64,000 nt of DNA from Sphaerothrix epifaneia (GCF_042788235.1 NZ_JBHZOL010000066.1:1-64000); one strand, 5' to 3'. Positions 8,632-16,885 are shown, counted from the first letter of the stretch. The notes: generated from the sequence alone by a model not told the origin. A program made the numbers and translations.

Positions 8632-9148
8632 TTAAGCGAGTTTCAGCACAAAAAGAGGCGGTGCTAAAGCCACCAAAACGCTGCACGGTGCTGGTTCGAA
8701 TGCGCAAGTTGGGGTTAGGAAACCAAAAACGCTCAACCGAACTGGTAGCTTCGTAGTCAGTAATCAAAACCAGCCCTCCCTGATTGTCCACTTGAAAATA
8801 GCCCACTACAGGGGCTTTCTCAGCGTAGCCAATATCTCTCAAGAGCTTGCCCTGCTTAGGGTTATCCTCATCTGGCACCAGGGCAAAAATGGTCGCGCCC
8901 TGATGACCTGCTTTGTCTTGATCCCAGGCCATTGACCCCTGCCACTGGATCGAACCGCCGCCAATGGCTAAGGCCGGATCAATCTGGTGAAGCTGGCAGA
9001 TTTCTGCCAGTCGGGGGTCGCCTGCTTCTAAGGCGCTGGCGCGGATCTCAAGTTCTCCCAGTTCAGCCCGGCGAAACGGCAGGTGGTGAGTTGTTCGCTG
9101 CGATCGCCAGCGACCTTCGCTCAGTCGAAAAAAGTCCATTGCCTCCAT
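8549..9148 (-). CDS. cpcS: CpcS/CpeS-family phycobiliprotein bilin lyase
   Basis: 199 residues. AGGAG lies 9 nt before ATG 9148; a second ATG three codons in is also possible. The N-terminus MDFFRLSEGRWRSQRTTHHL and the later GSIQWQGSMAWDQ, GYAEKAPVVGYFQVD, ERFWFPNPNLRIRTS and FGGFSTASFCAETRL match the CpcS/CpeS chromophore lyase fold, a lipocalin-like barrel. These enzymes attach phycocyanobilin to cysteine (Cys84-type sites) of phycobiliprotein subunits. The core ends near residue 170; a short unconserved tail follows, and its coding DNA is shared with the start of the next gene in another frame. It lies 29 bp after mobA and is probably co-transcribed with it. Subtype (CpcS, CpcU or CpeS) is not resolved. 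Confidence 0.85.
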   Translation of the reverse strand: MEAMDFFRLSEGRWRSQRTTHHLPFRRAELGELEIRASALEAGDPRLAEICQLHQIDPALAIGGGSIQWQGSMAWDQDKAGHQGATIFALVPDEDNPKQGKLLRDIGYAEKAPVVGYFQVDNQGGLVLITDYEATSSVERFWFPNPNLRIRTSTVQRFGGFSTASFCAETRLSDDAVESAHVEPQPANATPQLHSIWGW

Positions 9149-9177
9149 GTGATTTCGCTCCTGAGAATTCTGTTACT

Positions 9178-9810
9178 TCAGGTTAAGTTAAATTGATCAT
9201 TTTCTATAGTCTGCCGTAGATCGGCAGGGGTGTTGCAGTTGAACAGCAAGTGACGGTTCCAGCCTTCAATCGCAGCCACGGGATGATAACTCAGCCAGCG
9301 TTGAAACGAACGCCCCCCTGCCGCGACAAAGCTTTCTAGCCCGGTTAAACACGAGCGGCGATAGTAGCCACACAGCGGCTCCCAGCCTTCGTCATGCCGG
9401 GGCAAAAGGGCGATCGCGGCAGGCGGTACGTGGGGTAATCCGGTGGCCCATTGCTGTAACACCTCGACCTGTAGATTGGGTAAATCGCAGGCCAGTAGCA
9501 GTACCCACTCCGTCTGCACCTGGCGTAGCCCCTGCATAAACCCCACCATCGGCCCATGAGCAATTTCCGGAAAGTCTGCGGCATCCTGGCGATCGAAAGC
9601 CGTTTCTTGAATTAAAAGACAGCCTGCCGGAACCACAGCCCGATAGCGATCGCGCCAAGGAGTCACCACATAGACTGGATCGGCCACCCCCTGAGCTATC
9701 TGGCAAATTTTTTGCAGTAGCGGTTGCCCTTCAAGCACCAGCAAGGCTTTATCTGTACCCATACGGGTACTGTTTCCCCCTACCAAGATCAGGGCTGCTA
9801 ATGAAGTCAT
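9178..9810 (-). CDS. mobA: Molybdenum cofactor guanylyltransferase MobA
   Basis: 210 residues. It begins LAALILVGGNSTRMGTDKAL, the nucleotidyltransferase signature GG-S-RMG-DK of MobA/MobA-like proteins, followed by PLLQKICQIAQ and LLLACDLPNLQ (the metal-binding acidic residue is in ACDLP). MobA transfers GMP from GTP to molybdopterin to give the bis-MGD cofactor, used in cyanobacteria mainly by nitrate reductase. Its start overlaps the stop of the upstream membrane protein gene as ATGA, implying translational coupling. The length is normal. Other cofactor or nitrate-assimilation genes are not in the window. Confidence 0.88.
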   Translation of the reverse strand: MTSLAALILVGGNSTRMGTDKALLVLEGQPLLQKICQIAQGVADPVYVVTPWRDRYRAVVPAGCLLIQETAFDRQDAADFPEIAHGPMVGFMQGLRQVQTEWVLLLACDLPNLQVEVLQQWATGLPHVPPAAIALLPRHDEGWEPLCGYYRRSCLTGLESFVAAGGRSFQRWLSYHPVAAIEGWNRHLLFNCNTPADLRQTIENDQFNLT

Positions 9811-10532
9811 CGCTTTTGGGGTATTTTGGGCACTGGCTGCGGCTTAGGTTTAGGCGTTTGAGCCTCGGCCCACTGCGTACCCTTCAAGAAATAAATCAGC
9901 ACGGTAACAGCCGCCAACAGCATATAAAACAGGCGAATTCCCCAGCCCGCCAAATGAAACACCCGCGAAAAAATGCCCGGTTCTACACCGCTAAAGCGGG
10001 TTAGTTCAGAGCGCATCCACTTTTCTTCTTCGGCCAGGTTTTGTAAGTCTCTAGGTTCAGTGGGCAAGATCGGTACCTGCGTTGTGTAGCGATAAAACCC
10101 CCAAAAACCGCGATCGCCTACCTGCGTTAGCAACAAATCGTTTGTCAGGTCTTGAGCCGCTACCAAGGTCAGATCTGACTGGGCGGCTACTTGCCGAATC
10201 CACAGATGTTGCCGGGTGAGATAGCTAGCGCTAAAAACCCCTGCCGCTAGCCCAAACACCAGCAGCAAGACACTTACCTTGGCTGCTAGCCCTTGGCGCG
10301 GCGGCAGAAAAACAGTCGCCGCCCCCAACCCTAACCCCAACACAGCAAAGACCAAGATATTGGTCAGTTCAGCAATTTCCAGACTTTTGAGCAATCCCCC
10401 AATCCAGGGAACTGAGTAAACGTACTGTTCTGCTGCCCAGGTAATAGCGACCTTAATACCCGCCATGAGCAGGGGCAACATCAACAGGCACAGCAAATAA
10501 AGTGCAATATTTTTAAGCTGAGAAGACCGCAT
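9807..10532 (-). CDS. Four-helix membrane protein of unknown function
   Basis: 241 residues with predicted membrane helices near residues 8-32, 58-76, 84-103 and 200-218. Between helices 3 and 4 lies a soluble loop of about 95 residues (QVAAQSDLTLVAAQDLTND to FSGVEPGIFSRVFH). The tail is rich in Pro and Lys (TPKPKPQPVPKIPQKR). It looks like a conserved cyanobacterial hypothetical protein, but I cannot name a family. It is the first gene of the mobA/lyase group and overlaps mobA by 4 bp. A 6-bp perfect hairpin (GAGGGA, loop GATT, TCCCTC) lies just upstream of its start in the leader. Confidence 0.75.
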   Translation of the reverse strand: MRSSQLKNIALYLLCLLMLPLLMAGIKVAITWAAEQYVYSVPWIGGLLKSLEIAELTNILVFAVLGLGLGAATVFLPPRQGLAAKVSVLLLVFGLAAGVFSASYLTRQHLWIRQVAAQSDLTLVAAQDLTNDLLLTQVGDRGFWGFYRYTTQVPILPTEPRDLQNLAEEEKWMRSELTRFSGVEPGIFSRVFHLAGWGIRLFYMLLAAVTVLIYFLKGTQWAEAQTPKPKPQPVPKIPQKR

Positions 10533-10892
10533 GATTTTTGAGGGAGATTTCCCTCACGCATATTGTGATCAGCCAACAAATCTAACAATTGCCCCGGCAA
10601 CCGCAGGCTGCTACACACTATATCGCACCCTGATCAGACGCGTTGTTACGTTTCTACCAACTGATTTCAGGTCTTTCTGCGTCAGTGGGTTGAGAAATTG
10701 CCCTCATTTTAGTACATTTGTATTATCCAAAGCGGTGGGCGATCGCCTAGCCAGGTTTCAGCCCCAGGCTTGTGAGAATACAAAGCGCCAACTCCCTGAT
10801 AGCCAGATCGACCCAGCCATCAACAAGTAACAGCGCCTTGCCTCACCGTACCGCTTTTTCTCAGTCCGAATTTATTGCTACCGGGAGCGGCT
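10533..10892. other. Divergent intergenic region, 360 bp
   Basis: This separates two divergently transcribed membrane protein genes and should hold both promoters. It contains the GAGGGA/TCCCTC hairpin at 10540-10555 and one HIP1 site. The reading frames crossing it have low-complexity or unrelated translations. No RNA gene is recognised. Confidence 0.5.
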
Positions 10893-11453
10893 ATGACAAT
10901 CGCCCAAACCAGCCAGCTAATCCAACTGATTTTGAATTCAGTGTTGATGATAGCGGTTTGCATTGGCCTACTCAGTGGTCTGCGATTGCGGCACAGCACA
11001 ATTATTCATCAACTGCAAAGCCTACAGCAGCAGTATACGCACCGAACGTTTCAAGCCGCAGAAGGGGCTGGGCTAGCCTTACTGCGATCGCAACGCCAAC
11101 ACCTACAACGCCAGTATCGGCTCGCCAGCAGCAGCCACTTGTTAATGCACTATGTAGTGCTTCTGTTTATCGGCAGCACGTTTGCTCTCGCCACTCGAAC
11201 CTTGCTCAACTGGGGCTGGCTAATTCCGCTAGCGCTCTTTTTGTTTGTTTTAGGAACGGGGGGGCTGTTAATTAGCGTGGCGCTAGCCCTGCTCGATTTT
11301 TACCATGCTCTCCAGCGTCCCAGAGCGCCTGGGTTAGATCCGCTGCCACGTCATCCGCCTCGGTTTTTAGCCGCTCGCCGTCGCCGTCGCTCGGCTCGTC
11401 CGCTGCCTTCGGCCTCTGCGGCTATTGCGCCGCTCAAGCTAGGAGATGGGTAA
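10893..11453 (+). CDS. Membrane protein, possibly DUF2721-like
   Basis: 186 residues from ATG 10893, chosen over an upstream TTG because GGGAG lies close before the ATG. It has an N-terminal helix (LIQLILNSVLMIAVCIGLLSGL), a polar Gln/Arg/His-rich stretch of about 50 residues, two further helices (LLMHYVVLLFIGSTFALA and WLIPLALFLFVLGTGGLLIS), then a Pro/Arg-rich cytoplasmic-type tail with RRRRR. Helix, charged linker, two helices is the layout of small DUF2721 proteins common in cyanobacteria. The match is by eye and uncertain. Function unknown. It is followed 91 bp later by an aminotransferase gene on the same strand. Confidence 0.6.
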   Translation: MTIAQTSQLIQLILNSVLMIAVCIGLLSGLRLRHSTIIHQLQSLQQQYTHRTFQAAEGAGLALLRSQRQHLQRQYRLASSSHLLMHYVVLLFIGSTFALATRTLLNWGWLIPLALFLFVLGTGGLLISVALALLDFYHALQRPRAPGLDPLPRHPPRFLAARRRRRSARPLPSASAAIAPLKLGDG

Positions 11454-11544
11454 GCCCTGAGGCAGGTAAGCTTGCAGCCTAGCCGTGCCTATTCATCTGC
11501 TGACAGGGGCGATACAGTAAAGAGAGGGCGACTGAGGCAGCAGC

Positions 11545-12714
11545 ATGGGCAAAGCATGGGCAACTCGAATGGAGCGGCTGGGTACAGAGTCAGCCTTTGA
11601 AGTATTGGCCAAGGCCAAGCAGCTAGAAGCGGCGGGGCGCTCAGTCATACATTTAGAGATTGGTCAGCCTGATTTTGCCACGGCTCCAGCCATCTGTGAC
11701 GCCGCCTATGAGGCCATGCAACAGGGCTATACAGGCTATGCCCCAGCCGCCGGATTGCCAGCGTTGCGGCAGGCGATCGCCGAGCAGGTTAGCCAAACGC
11801 GGCAGGTCGCGGTTTCGCCTGAGCAGGTGGTCGTTATGCCGGGGGCTAAGCCCGTCATTTTCTTTACGCTGCTGGCGCTGGTAGAAGCAGGCGATGAGGT
11901 GATTTACCCCAACCCCGGCTTTCCCATTTACGAGTCGGTGATTGGGTTTACTGGCGCTCGGCCAGTGCCCCTACCGTTACAAGAGTCGGTCGATTTTCGC
12001 TTTCAAATTGCCGACTTAGAAGCCGCAATTACGCCTCGCACAAAGCTGCTGATTTTAAACTCACCTCAAAATCCAACCGGAGGGGTGCTAACGCTGGACG
12101 ATTTGAAGGCGATCGCCCGTTTAGCCCAGCAGCATCAGTTTTACGTGCTAGCCGACGAAATCTATTCCCGCATTCTCTACGACCAGGTGCATCATAGCTT
12201 GCTGAGCTTGCCCGACATGGCCGCTCAAACCATCTTGCTAGACGGCTTTTCTAAAACCTATGCCATGACAGGCTGGCGGTTGGGCTATGCGGTGGCTCCA
12301 GTGGCGATCGCCCAAAAGCTAGAGCAACTGATGATCAACTCTAACTCTTGTACCGCATCGTTTACTCAAATGGCTGGCGTGCAGGCTCTACAAGGTTCGC
12401 AAGCGGCAGTCGAGCAAATGGTGAGCGCGTTTCAGCGACGGCGCAACCTGATTGTAGCGGGGCTAAACGCCATTGCGGGTATAAGCTGTCGCCTGCCACA
12501 GGGCGCTTTTTATGCCTTTGCCAATGTGCAGTTATTGCCGCTAGACAGCAACGCCTTAGCAGATTATTTACTTGAGCAGGCTGGCGTAGCCGTACTGTCT
12601 GGTTCGGCTTTTGGCAAATATGGGGAAGGCTATCTGCGGCTCTCTTACGCCAATTCCGCCGAAAACATTCAGCAAGCCCTCGCAAACATAGCCGAGGCGA
12701 TCGCGCGACTGTAG
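11545..12714 (+). CDS. Class I/II PLP-dependent aminotransferase, aspartate aminotransferase-like
   Basis: 389 residues. ATG 11545 is preceded by GAGG at about 7 nt. Fold-type I signatures are in order: IHLEIGQPDF, YTGYAPAAGLPALRQAI, LNSPQNPTGG (substrate and phosphate contacts), ADEIYSRILY (Asp204 contacts the pyridine nitrogen), LDGFSKTYAMTGWRLGY (Lys237 is the Schiff-base lysine) and the C-terminal RLSYANS (substrate carboxylate Arg). This is the AspC subgroup Ib pattern, so an aspartate, aromatic or related amino donor is likely. Substrate cannot be set from sequence alone. There is no obvious operon partner. Confidence 0.88.
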   Translation: MGKAWATRMERLGTESAFEVLAKAKQLEAAGRSVIHLEIGQPDFATAPAICDAAYEAMQQGYTGYAPAAGLPALRQAIAEQVSQTRQVAVSPEQVVVMPGAKPVIFFTLLALVEAGDEVIYPNPGFPIYESVIGFTGARPVPLPLQESVDFRFQIADLEAAITPRTKLLILNSPQNPTGGVLTLDDLKAIARLAQQHQFYVLADEIYSRILYDQVHHSLLSLPDMAAQTILLDGFSKTYAMTGWRLGYAVAPVAIAQKLEQLMINSNSCTASFTQMAGVQALQGSQAAVEQMVSAFQRRRNLIVAGLNAIAGISCRLPQGAFYAFANVQLLPLDSNALADYLLEQAGVAVLSGSAFGKYGEGYLRLSYANSAENIQQALANIAEAIARL

Positions 12715-12745
12715 GTTGCTAACCTAGCGTCAACGGCTCTACGGC

Positions 12746-12829
12746 TCAAAGCCGACTGAAGTAAATAGCAGCTAGAACAATTAGCCCCAGCAGCGCCAGC
12801 GGTACCCAAAGTTGAAAAAGCTCAATCAT
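12746..12829 (-). CDS. Candidate 27-residue single-helix membrane peptide
   Basis: ATG 12829 to TGA encodes MIELFQLWVPLALLGLIV followed by LAAIYFSRL: a short N-terminus, one membrane-length hydrophobic helix and a basic end. This resembles in size and layout the tiny subunits of photosynthetic and NDH complexes, but it matches none that I can name. There is no strong ribosome binding site (CAAAACA before ATG). It lies between an aminotransferase and a gene on the opposite strand. Chance is a real alternative. Confidence 0.35.
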   Translation of the reverse strand: MIELFQLWVPLALLGLIVLAAIYFSRL

Positions 12830-12892
12830 TGTTTTGACCAGATCAGGTGAAGTGAACGAAGATCAAAGCATACCCTCACCAGGCTTTGCCCT

Positions 12893-15418
12893 ATGGCCGC
12901 TGCTGATTGCATAACTTGGCTCAAAGAACGTACGGCTCTCAATAGCTTAAGCCAGGAAATTTTAGAAGCGATCGCGCCGCTGCTGCAAGCCCGTACGGTG
13001 GCGGCTGAACAAACCCTAACCCTCGCCGAAGCATCACCCGATGGGCTATGGATTCTTCGCCAGGGAAAAGTCGAAAGCGATCGCGATCGCCCCAAAGCCG
13101 TCAGCTTGCTACCGGGTTCGGTCATTAATCTACAAGCGCTGCTGCTAAACCAGCCTGTCCAGCAAACCTTTATCACCCTGAGCGAGTGTGAGTTTTTCTT
13201 TGTACCCGTCGCTGACTTTGCCCAGGTTGTGCAAGCCTATCCTGCCATTACGCAACTTTTTAGCCAGCAGCTTGCCGCCGAAGTTGAACAGCTTTCTTCA
13301 CAGCTCAGCTTTGAGCAAGAGCGGCAAACCATTCTGCGGCCTTACCTAGTCACCAAAGCCCGACGCGGCATTATTGGCCGCAGTCGTTATGCCCAAAGGC
13401 TGCGATCGCAAATTAAAAACGCTTCTGATAGCCGCGAGTCGGTGATTATTTTCGGCGAACCAGGGCTAGAAAAAGACAATATTGCCGCCTTGATTCACTA
13501 CGGTTCTCGCGATCGACGAGAAGCCGTCATTCGGGTGGAATGCTCTAAAGTGCAGGCCAGCGGAGCCGAGCTATTTGGGCGGGCGGGCGGCAAACCCGGT
13601 TTGGTAGAGGCGCTAGGGCAAGGAACGCTGATTCTAAACAACCTACAAGAGTTGCCGCCCGATTTGCTGCCTGCGATCGCCCACCTGCTGCAAACCAACA
13701 CATACACCCCCATCAGCCGCGGTCCTGAAGCCGATGCGGTCGCTGCCAAAACAGCCCAAGCACGCATTGTCATTATTTCAGAACAGCCCCTGCCCCAAAT
13801 TAACTCGCTAGTTGGTCAAGTCATTAAAGTACCGCCGCTGCGGGTGCGCAAAGCCGACATCGAAGACTACATTAACTACTACATCAGCCTCATCTGTCGG
13901 GCGCGGGGCATCGACAAACCCAACCTCACCCCCGAAGCCTTGCGCCGCCTGCAAGCCTATGACTTTCCCAACAACCTGCGGGAGCTATCTAGCCTAGTGG
14001 AGCGGGCACTTTCTCAACTCGCTGGCGCCACCAATATTACCGAAGAGATTATCTGGCCGTCTCAAGGTCGCAAAAAACAGTTGCGGCTGAATCTGCTCAA
14101 TGCCTATCCTCGGCTACGCCATTTTCTGCGCAGTCCTTGGTGGCCGGATCGACTCAACTATGGTTTTACCCTCACCTTTTTTGCCTTCATTGTGGCGGTG
14201 CTGTTTGTTGGGCCACAAACTCGTCAGGAAAACTTTGCTTTGAACATGTTTTGGGCTTGGTGGTGGCCGCTGGTGCTGCTGGGCTTTCCCTTTGTGGGGC
14301 GCGTGTGGTGTGCTATTTGCCCCTTTATGATCTACGGCGAAGTGACTCAAAAGCTCTCGCTATGGCTGGTACCCCGATCGCTTAAGCAGTGGCCCCGCCA
14401 CGAAGCCGAGCGCTGGGGGGGGTGGTTTTTGTTCGCTTTGTTTGCCTTGATTCTGCTTTGGGAAGAACTGTGGAATTTAGAAAACACGGCTTATCTTTCT
14501 GCCTGCCTATTGCTGCTGATTACGGCTGGAGCCATGATTTTCTCAGCCATTTTTGAGCGGCGGTTTTGGTGCCGCTATCTCTGCCCCATTGGCGGCATGA
14601 ATGGCCTGTTTGCCAAGCTATCGATGACAGAATTACGAGCGCAACAAGGCACCTGCTCGGCTGAATGCACCACCTATCAGTGCTATAAAGGGGGGCCACC
14701 CAAAGGCGAAGGCCAGGAAACCAACGGCTGCCCGCTTTACTCCCACCCCGCCCAGCTCGAAGATAACCGCGACTGCGTCCTTTGCATGACCTGTCTCAAA
14801 GCCTGTCCGCACCGATCGGTAGAGGTGAATCTGCGACCTCCCGGCATTGAGCTATGGACAACTCACATTCCTCGTAGCTACGAAGTAGCCTTGCTGTTTT
14901 TGCTCTTGGGAGCAGTCTTTTTGCACCGACTACCCCAGATTAACCAGCAGCTAGGGCTAAATTTAGATTTGGGTAACTTTGGCATTCATGCGATCGCCGC
15001 GATCGCCGCGCTGGGTTTGCCTGCGGTATTGCCTTTCGTTGCTGATAGGTTGATGCGGCTGGTCTTTAAGTTAACGACTCGCTATCAGCCCAAGGGGTTT
15101 GTCAGCTTAGCTTATGGCTACCTGCCGCTGGTGCTGGCGGCTAACTTGGCTCATTATCTCAATTTAGGGTTGGGCGAAGGCGGTCAAATTCTCTCTGTTG
15201 GCTTTGCCACATTTGGCTTCAGCGGCGAAGGGGTACCTGTGTATATCGCCCATCCAGCCGTTATTGCCTTTTTACAAAGTGCTGTCTTGACAGCGGGGCT
15301 ACTCACCAGCGTCATTTTGACCCAAAAAATTGTTCGCCAGTCTATTAAGCTGATGTGGCCGCAACATGTAAGTGCGATCGCCCTTACCGCCGTTTTGTGG
15401 CTTCTCATTATTGGCTAA
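12893..15418 (+). CDS. cNMP-binding-like / degenerate sigma-54-type AAA+ / membrane polyferredoxin fusion protein
   Basis: 841 residues. Residues 15-135 resemble a CRP-type cyclic-nucleotide-binding barrel (LWILRQGKV, LLPGSVINLQALLL, FFFVPVADF). Residues 155-390 align with sigma-54 activator AAA+ domains (IIGRSRYAQRL, AELFGR, VPPLRVRKADIEDYI, FPNNLRELSSLVERAL). However, Walker A reads GEPGLEKD (188-195), Walker B reads GTLILNNL with Asp-Glu replaced by Asn-Asn, and the GAFTGA loop is absent. There is no C-terminal helix-turn-helix. From 423 on it is a NapH/NosR/CcoG-like membrane iron-sulfur protein: helices, CAICPF, CRYLCPIGG, Cys588/592/597, Cys613 and CVLCMTCLKACPH, then about five more helices. 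It probably moves electrons at a membrane under control of a non-hydrolysing sensor head. Donor and acceptor are unknown. Confidence 0.85.
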   Translation: MAAADCITWLKERTALNSLSQEILEAIAPLLQARTVAAEQTLTLAEASPDGLWILRQGKVESDRDRPKAVSLLPGSVINLQALLLNQPVQQTFITLSECEFFFVPVADFAQVVQAYPAITQLFSQQLAAEVEQLSSQLSFEQERQTILRPYLVTKARRGIIGRSRYAQRLRSQIKNASDSRESVIIFGEPGLEKDNIAALIHYGSRDRREAVIRVECSKVQASGAELFGRAGGKPGLVEALGQGTLILNNLQELPPDLLPAIAHLLQTNTYTPISRGPEADAVAAKTAQARIVIISEQPLPQINSLVGQVIKVPPLRVRKADIEDYINYYISLICRARGIDKPNLTPEALRRLQAYDFPNNLRELSSLVERALSQLAGATNITEEIIWPSQGRKKQLRLNLLNAYPRLRHFLRSPWWPDRLNYGFTLTFFAFIVAVLFVGPQTRQENFALNMFWAWWWPLVLLGFPFVGRVWCAICPFMIYGEVTQKLSLWLVPRSLKQWPRHEAERWGGWFLFALFALILLWEELWNLENTAYLSACLLLLITAGAMIFSAIFERRFWCRYLCPIGGMNGLFAKLSMTELRAQQGTCSAECTTYQCYKGGPPKGEGQETNGCPLYSHPAQLEDNRDCVLCMTCLKACPHRSVEVNLRPPGIELWTTHIPRSYEVALLFLLLGAVFLHRLPQINQQLGLNLDLGNFGIHAIAAIAALGLPAVLPFVADRLMRLVFKLTTRYQPKGFVSLAYGYLPLVLAANLAHYLNLGLGEGGQILSVGFATFGFSGEGVPVYIAHPAVIAFLQSAVLTAGLLTSVILTQKIVRQSIKLMWPQHVSAIALTAVLWLLIIG

Positions 15419-15465
15419 ACAATTCCAGGTAGTGGCTGAAATTGCTTAGCCAGACGACGCTAGAT

Positions 15466-15897
15466 TTAAATTTGGCGCGATTCGATCGCGTGCGTTAGCC
15501 GCTCTAAGGTGACGTTGAGCTTTTCTTCCACAGTAGGCTCAACAGGAGCTTCAGCTTCTACTTCTTCTTGACGCTTGAAGCGCTCAAAAGCCTTAATCAC
15601 CAAAAAGAGAACAAAAGCAATAATGACAAAGTCGATGATGGTGCCGAAAAAGCTACCAATTCGGATGCCAGGGCCAATCGTTGCCTCGCGCCAGTCGGTT
15701 CCAGCCTGAGACAAAAAGGGGTTAATGACCGCTGGCATGAGAATGTCTTCAACAAATGAAGAGACAATCGCACCAAAAGCTCCCCCAATGATGACCGCAA
15801 CCGCCAGATCGACAACGTTACCCCTTAGGGCAAACTCTCTAAAGTCGTGGAGAAAGCCTCCAGCCCGCACCCGTGATCTTCTACCTAGTGACGACAT
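15466..15897 (-). CDS. mscL: Large-conductance mechanosensitive channel MscL
   Basis: 143 residues from ATG 15897, with AGGA 8-10 nt upstream; a TTG seven codons earlier lies before this site. The sequence has the MscL order: amphipathic N-terminus FLHDFREFALRGNVVDLAVAV, first helix AVIIGGAFGAIVSSFVEDILMP lining the pore, a periplasmic loop, second helix GTIIDFVIIAFVLFLVIKAFE, and a charged C-terminal helix bundle. It opens at high membrane tension to release solutes on osmotic downshock and works as a homopentamer in the plasma membrane. It is transcribed towards the convergent fusion gene, with 47 bp between the stops. Confidence 0.95.
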   Translation of the reverse strand: MSSLGRRSRVRAGGFLHDFREFALRGNVVDLAVAVIIGGAFGAIVSSFVEDILMPAVINPFLSQAGTDWREATIGPGIRIGSFFGTIIDFVIIAFVLFLVIKAFERFKRQEEVEAEAPVEPTVEEKLNVTLERLTHAIESRQI

Positions 15898-16074
15898 ACC
15901 ACAATTCCTATTTTTCAAAAACTAGCTTTGGAAAAGATTTGCCTTTTCTTTAATGGCTAGCAGAATATCAGGATTCAGCTTTAACAAACAACTAAAAAAT
16001 CTTTAAGGCAACAAAACGAAAAGCCAAGCTTCGATGTTTTTTGTCCCGACGGTTGCGGGCGACCGCGAAGAAGC

Positions 16075-16112
16075 TCGGCAGCCGTGGGAACTTTGAGTAA
16101 GCTGCCGTTTTT
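16075..16112 (+). terminator. Hairpin with T tract just before the lipoprotein gene
   Basis: CGGCAGC at 16076-16082 pairs with GCTGCCG at 16101-16107 and is followed by TTTTT, 9 nt before the next ATG. It may be a small terminator or attenuator of the lipoprotein message. The 18-nt loop makes it weak. Confidence 0.3.
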
Positions 16113-16121
16113 CACTGAACT

Positions 16122-16754
16122 ATGAAATTCTTACTGCTGCTCGGAATGGCGATCGCGATATCTAGCTGCCAGCAAAATATTTCAGTTTCTATCCCCCCAG
16201 CCAGTACTCCCACTAGTTCAACAACGGCTGCTCAGCCGCCTGCCACGCTAGCCACCAGCAGCGCCAGCCCAACCCCAGCAGCCACTCCGCCAGCGCCTGA
16301 AGCTGTCACGGCTCAGTCAAGCGCCAGTCAACCCACCCCGCCCTCTCCAAATCAAGCGGCCAGACCACCTGAGCAGCCTACCTTTGCAGGCGAAATTGGT
16401 CACGATGATTTGGGTACCGCCTTCTCAGATTTTTTGTTTGATCACGACGGCCAGATTGTCTATCTGGATGTTTATTTTTCGGATCGGCCCGACGATGAAC
16501 CCGCCAAAGTTTTCTACGGTGAAGACTGGTTTACCCTATGGACAGAATGCCAGGGTTTATCAGCAGGAGAAGCGCCCAGCGCCAATTACTGTACTGGCAT
16601 TTCGATCAATATTCAGCTTAACGATCAGCCAGGGGCTATCTGGGGATACAACCAGGGGTTTCAGTATCTCAAGGGTCGTTGGTTAGTTACGGTTCATCCT
16701 GGTATGCACCAAGGGCAGCTTAGCCTTAGCTTAGATGCGGTCGGCGCGAATTGA
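16122..16754 (+). CDS. Lipoprotein with Pro/Ala/Ser-rich linker, unknown function
   Basis: 210 residues. MKFLLLLGMAIAISSCQQ is a lipoprotein signal peptide with Cys16 as the lipidated residue (ISSC lipobox). Residues 20-95 are a low-complexity Pro/Thr/Ala/Ser tether. Residues 95-210 form a compact acidic domain (FLFDHDGQIVYLDVYFSD, DWFTLWTECQGL, ISINIQLND, IWGYNQGFQYLKGRWLVTV), with one cysteine pair possible (Cys147 and Cys160 region). I recognise no family. It should be anchored at the periplasmic face of a membrane. No clear ribosome binding site is seen, and a T-tailed hairpin abuts the start. Confidence 0.75.
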   Translation: MKFLLLLGMAIAISSCQQNISVSIPPASTPTSSTTAAQPPATLATSSASPTPAATPPAPEAVTAQSSASQPTPPSPNQAARPPEQPTFAGEIGHDDLGTAFSDFLFDHDGQIVYLDVYFSDRPDDEPAKVFYGEDWFTLWTECQGLSAGEAPSANYCTGISINIQLNDQPGAIWGYNQGFQYLKGRWLVTVHPGMHQGQLSLSLDAVGAN

Positions 16755-16885
16755 ACCATGCAAGCGCGATCGCGCGTTTGCCATCTCTCTGCAATGGCAG
16801 GACTAAATCACGCTAGGCTAGCACCAGCTACAGAGTTTTGCTAAAAAACTTTTTAGCATTTTGGTGTGTTACCTGCCTGTCATCA

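Noticed and set aside
9345..9706. Minus-strand frames overlapping mobA
   Set aside because: Arg/Gly/Cys-rich shadow translations; the MobA frame has the nucleotidyltransferase signature.
10531..10830. Plus-strand frame of 99 codons
   Set aside because: It begins inside the start region of the divergent membrane protein gene and resembles no protein.
10772..11275. Plus-strand frame of 167 codons overlapping the DUF2721-like gene
   Set aside because: Its translation is low-complexity Ser/Pro/Thr, while the alternative frame has membrane helices and a ribosome binding site.
12826..13176. Minus-strand frame of 116 codons
   Set aside because: It is mostly antisense to the N-terminal domain of the fusion gene and has no coherent protein character.
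12893..15418. A sigma-54-dependent transcription activator
   Set aside because: GAFTGA and the Walker B acids are missing, there is no DNA-binding helix, and the protein is membrane-embedded; cyanobacteria also lack sigma-54.
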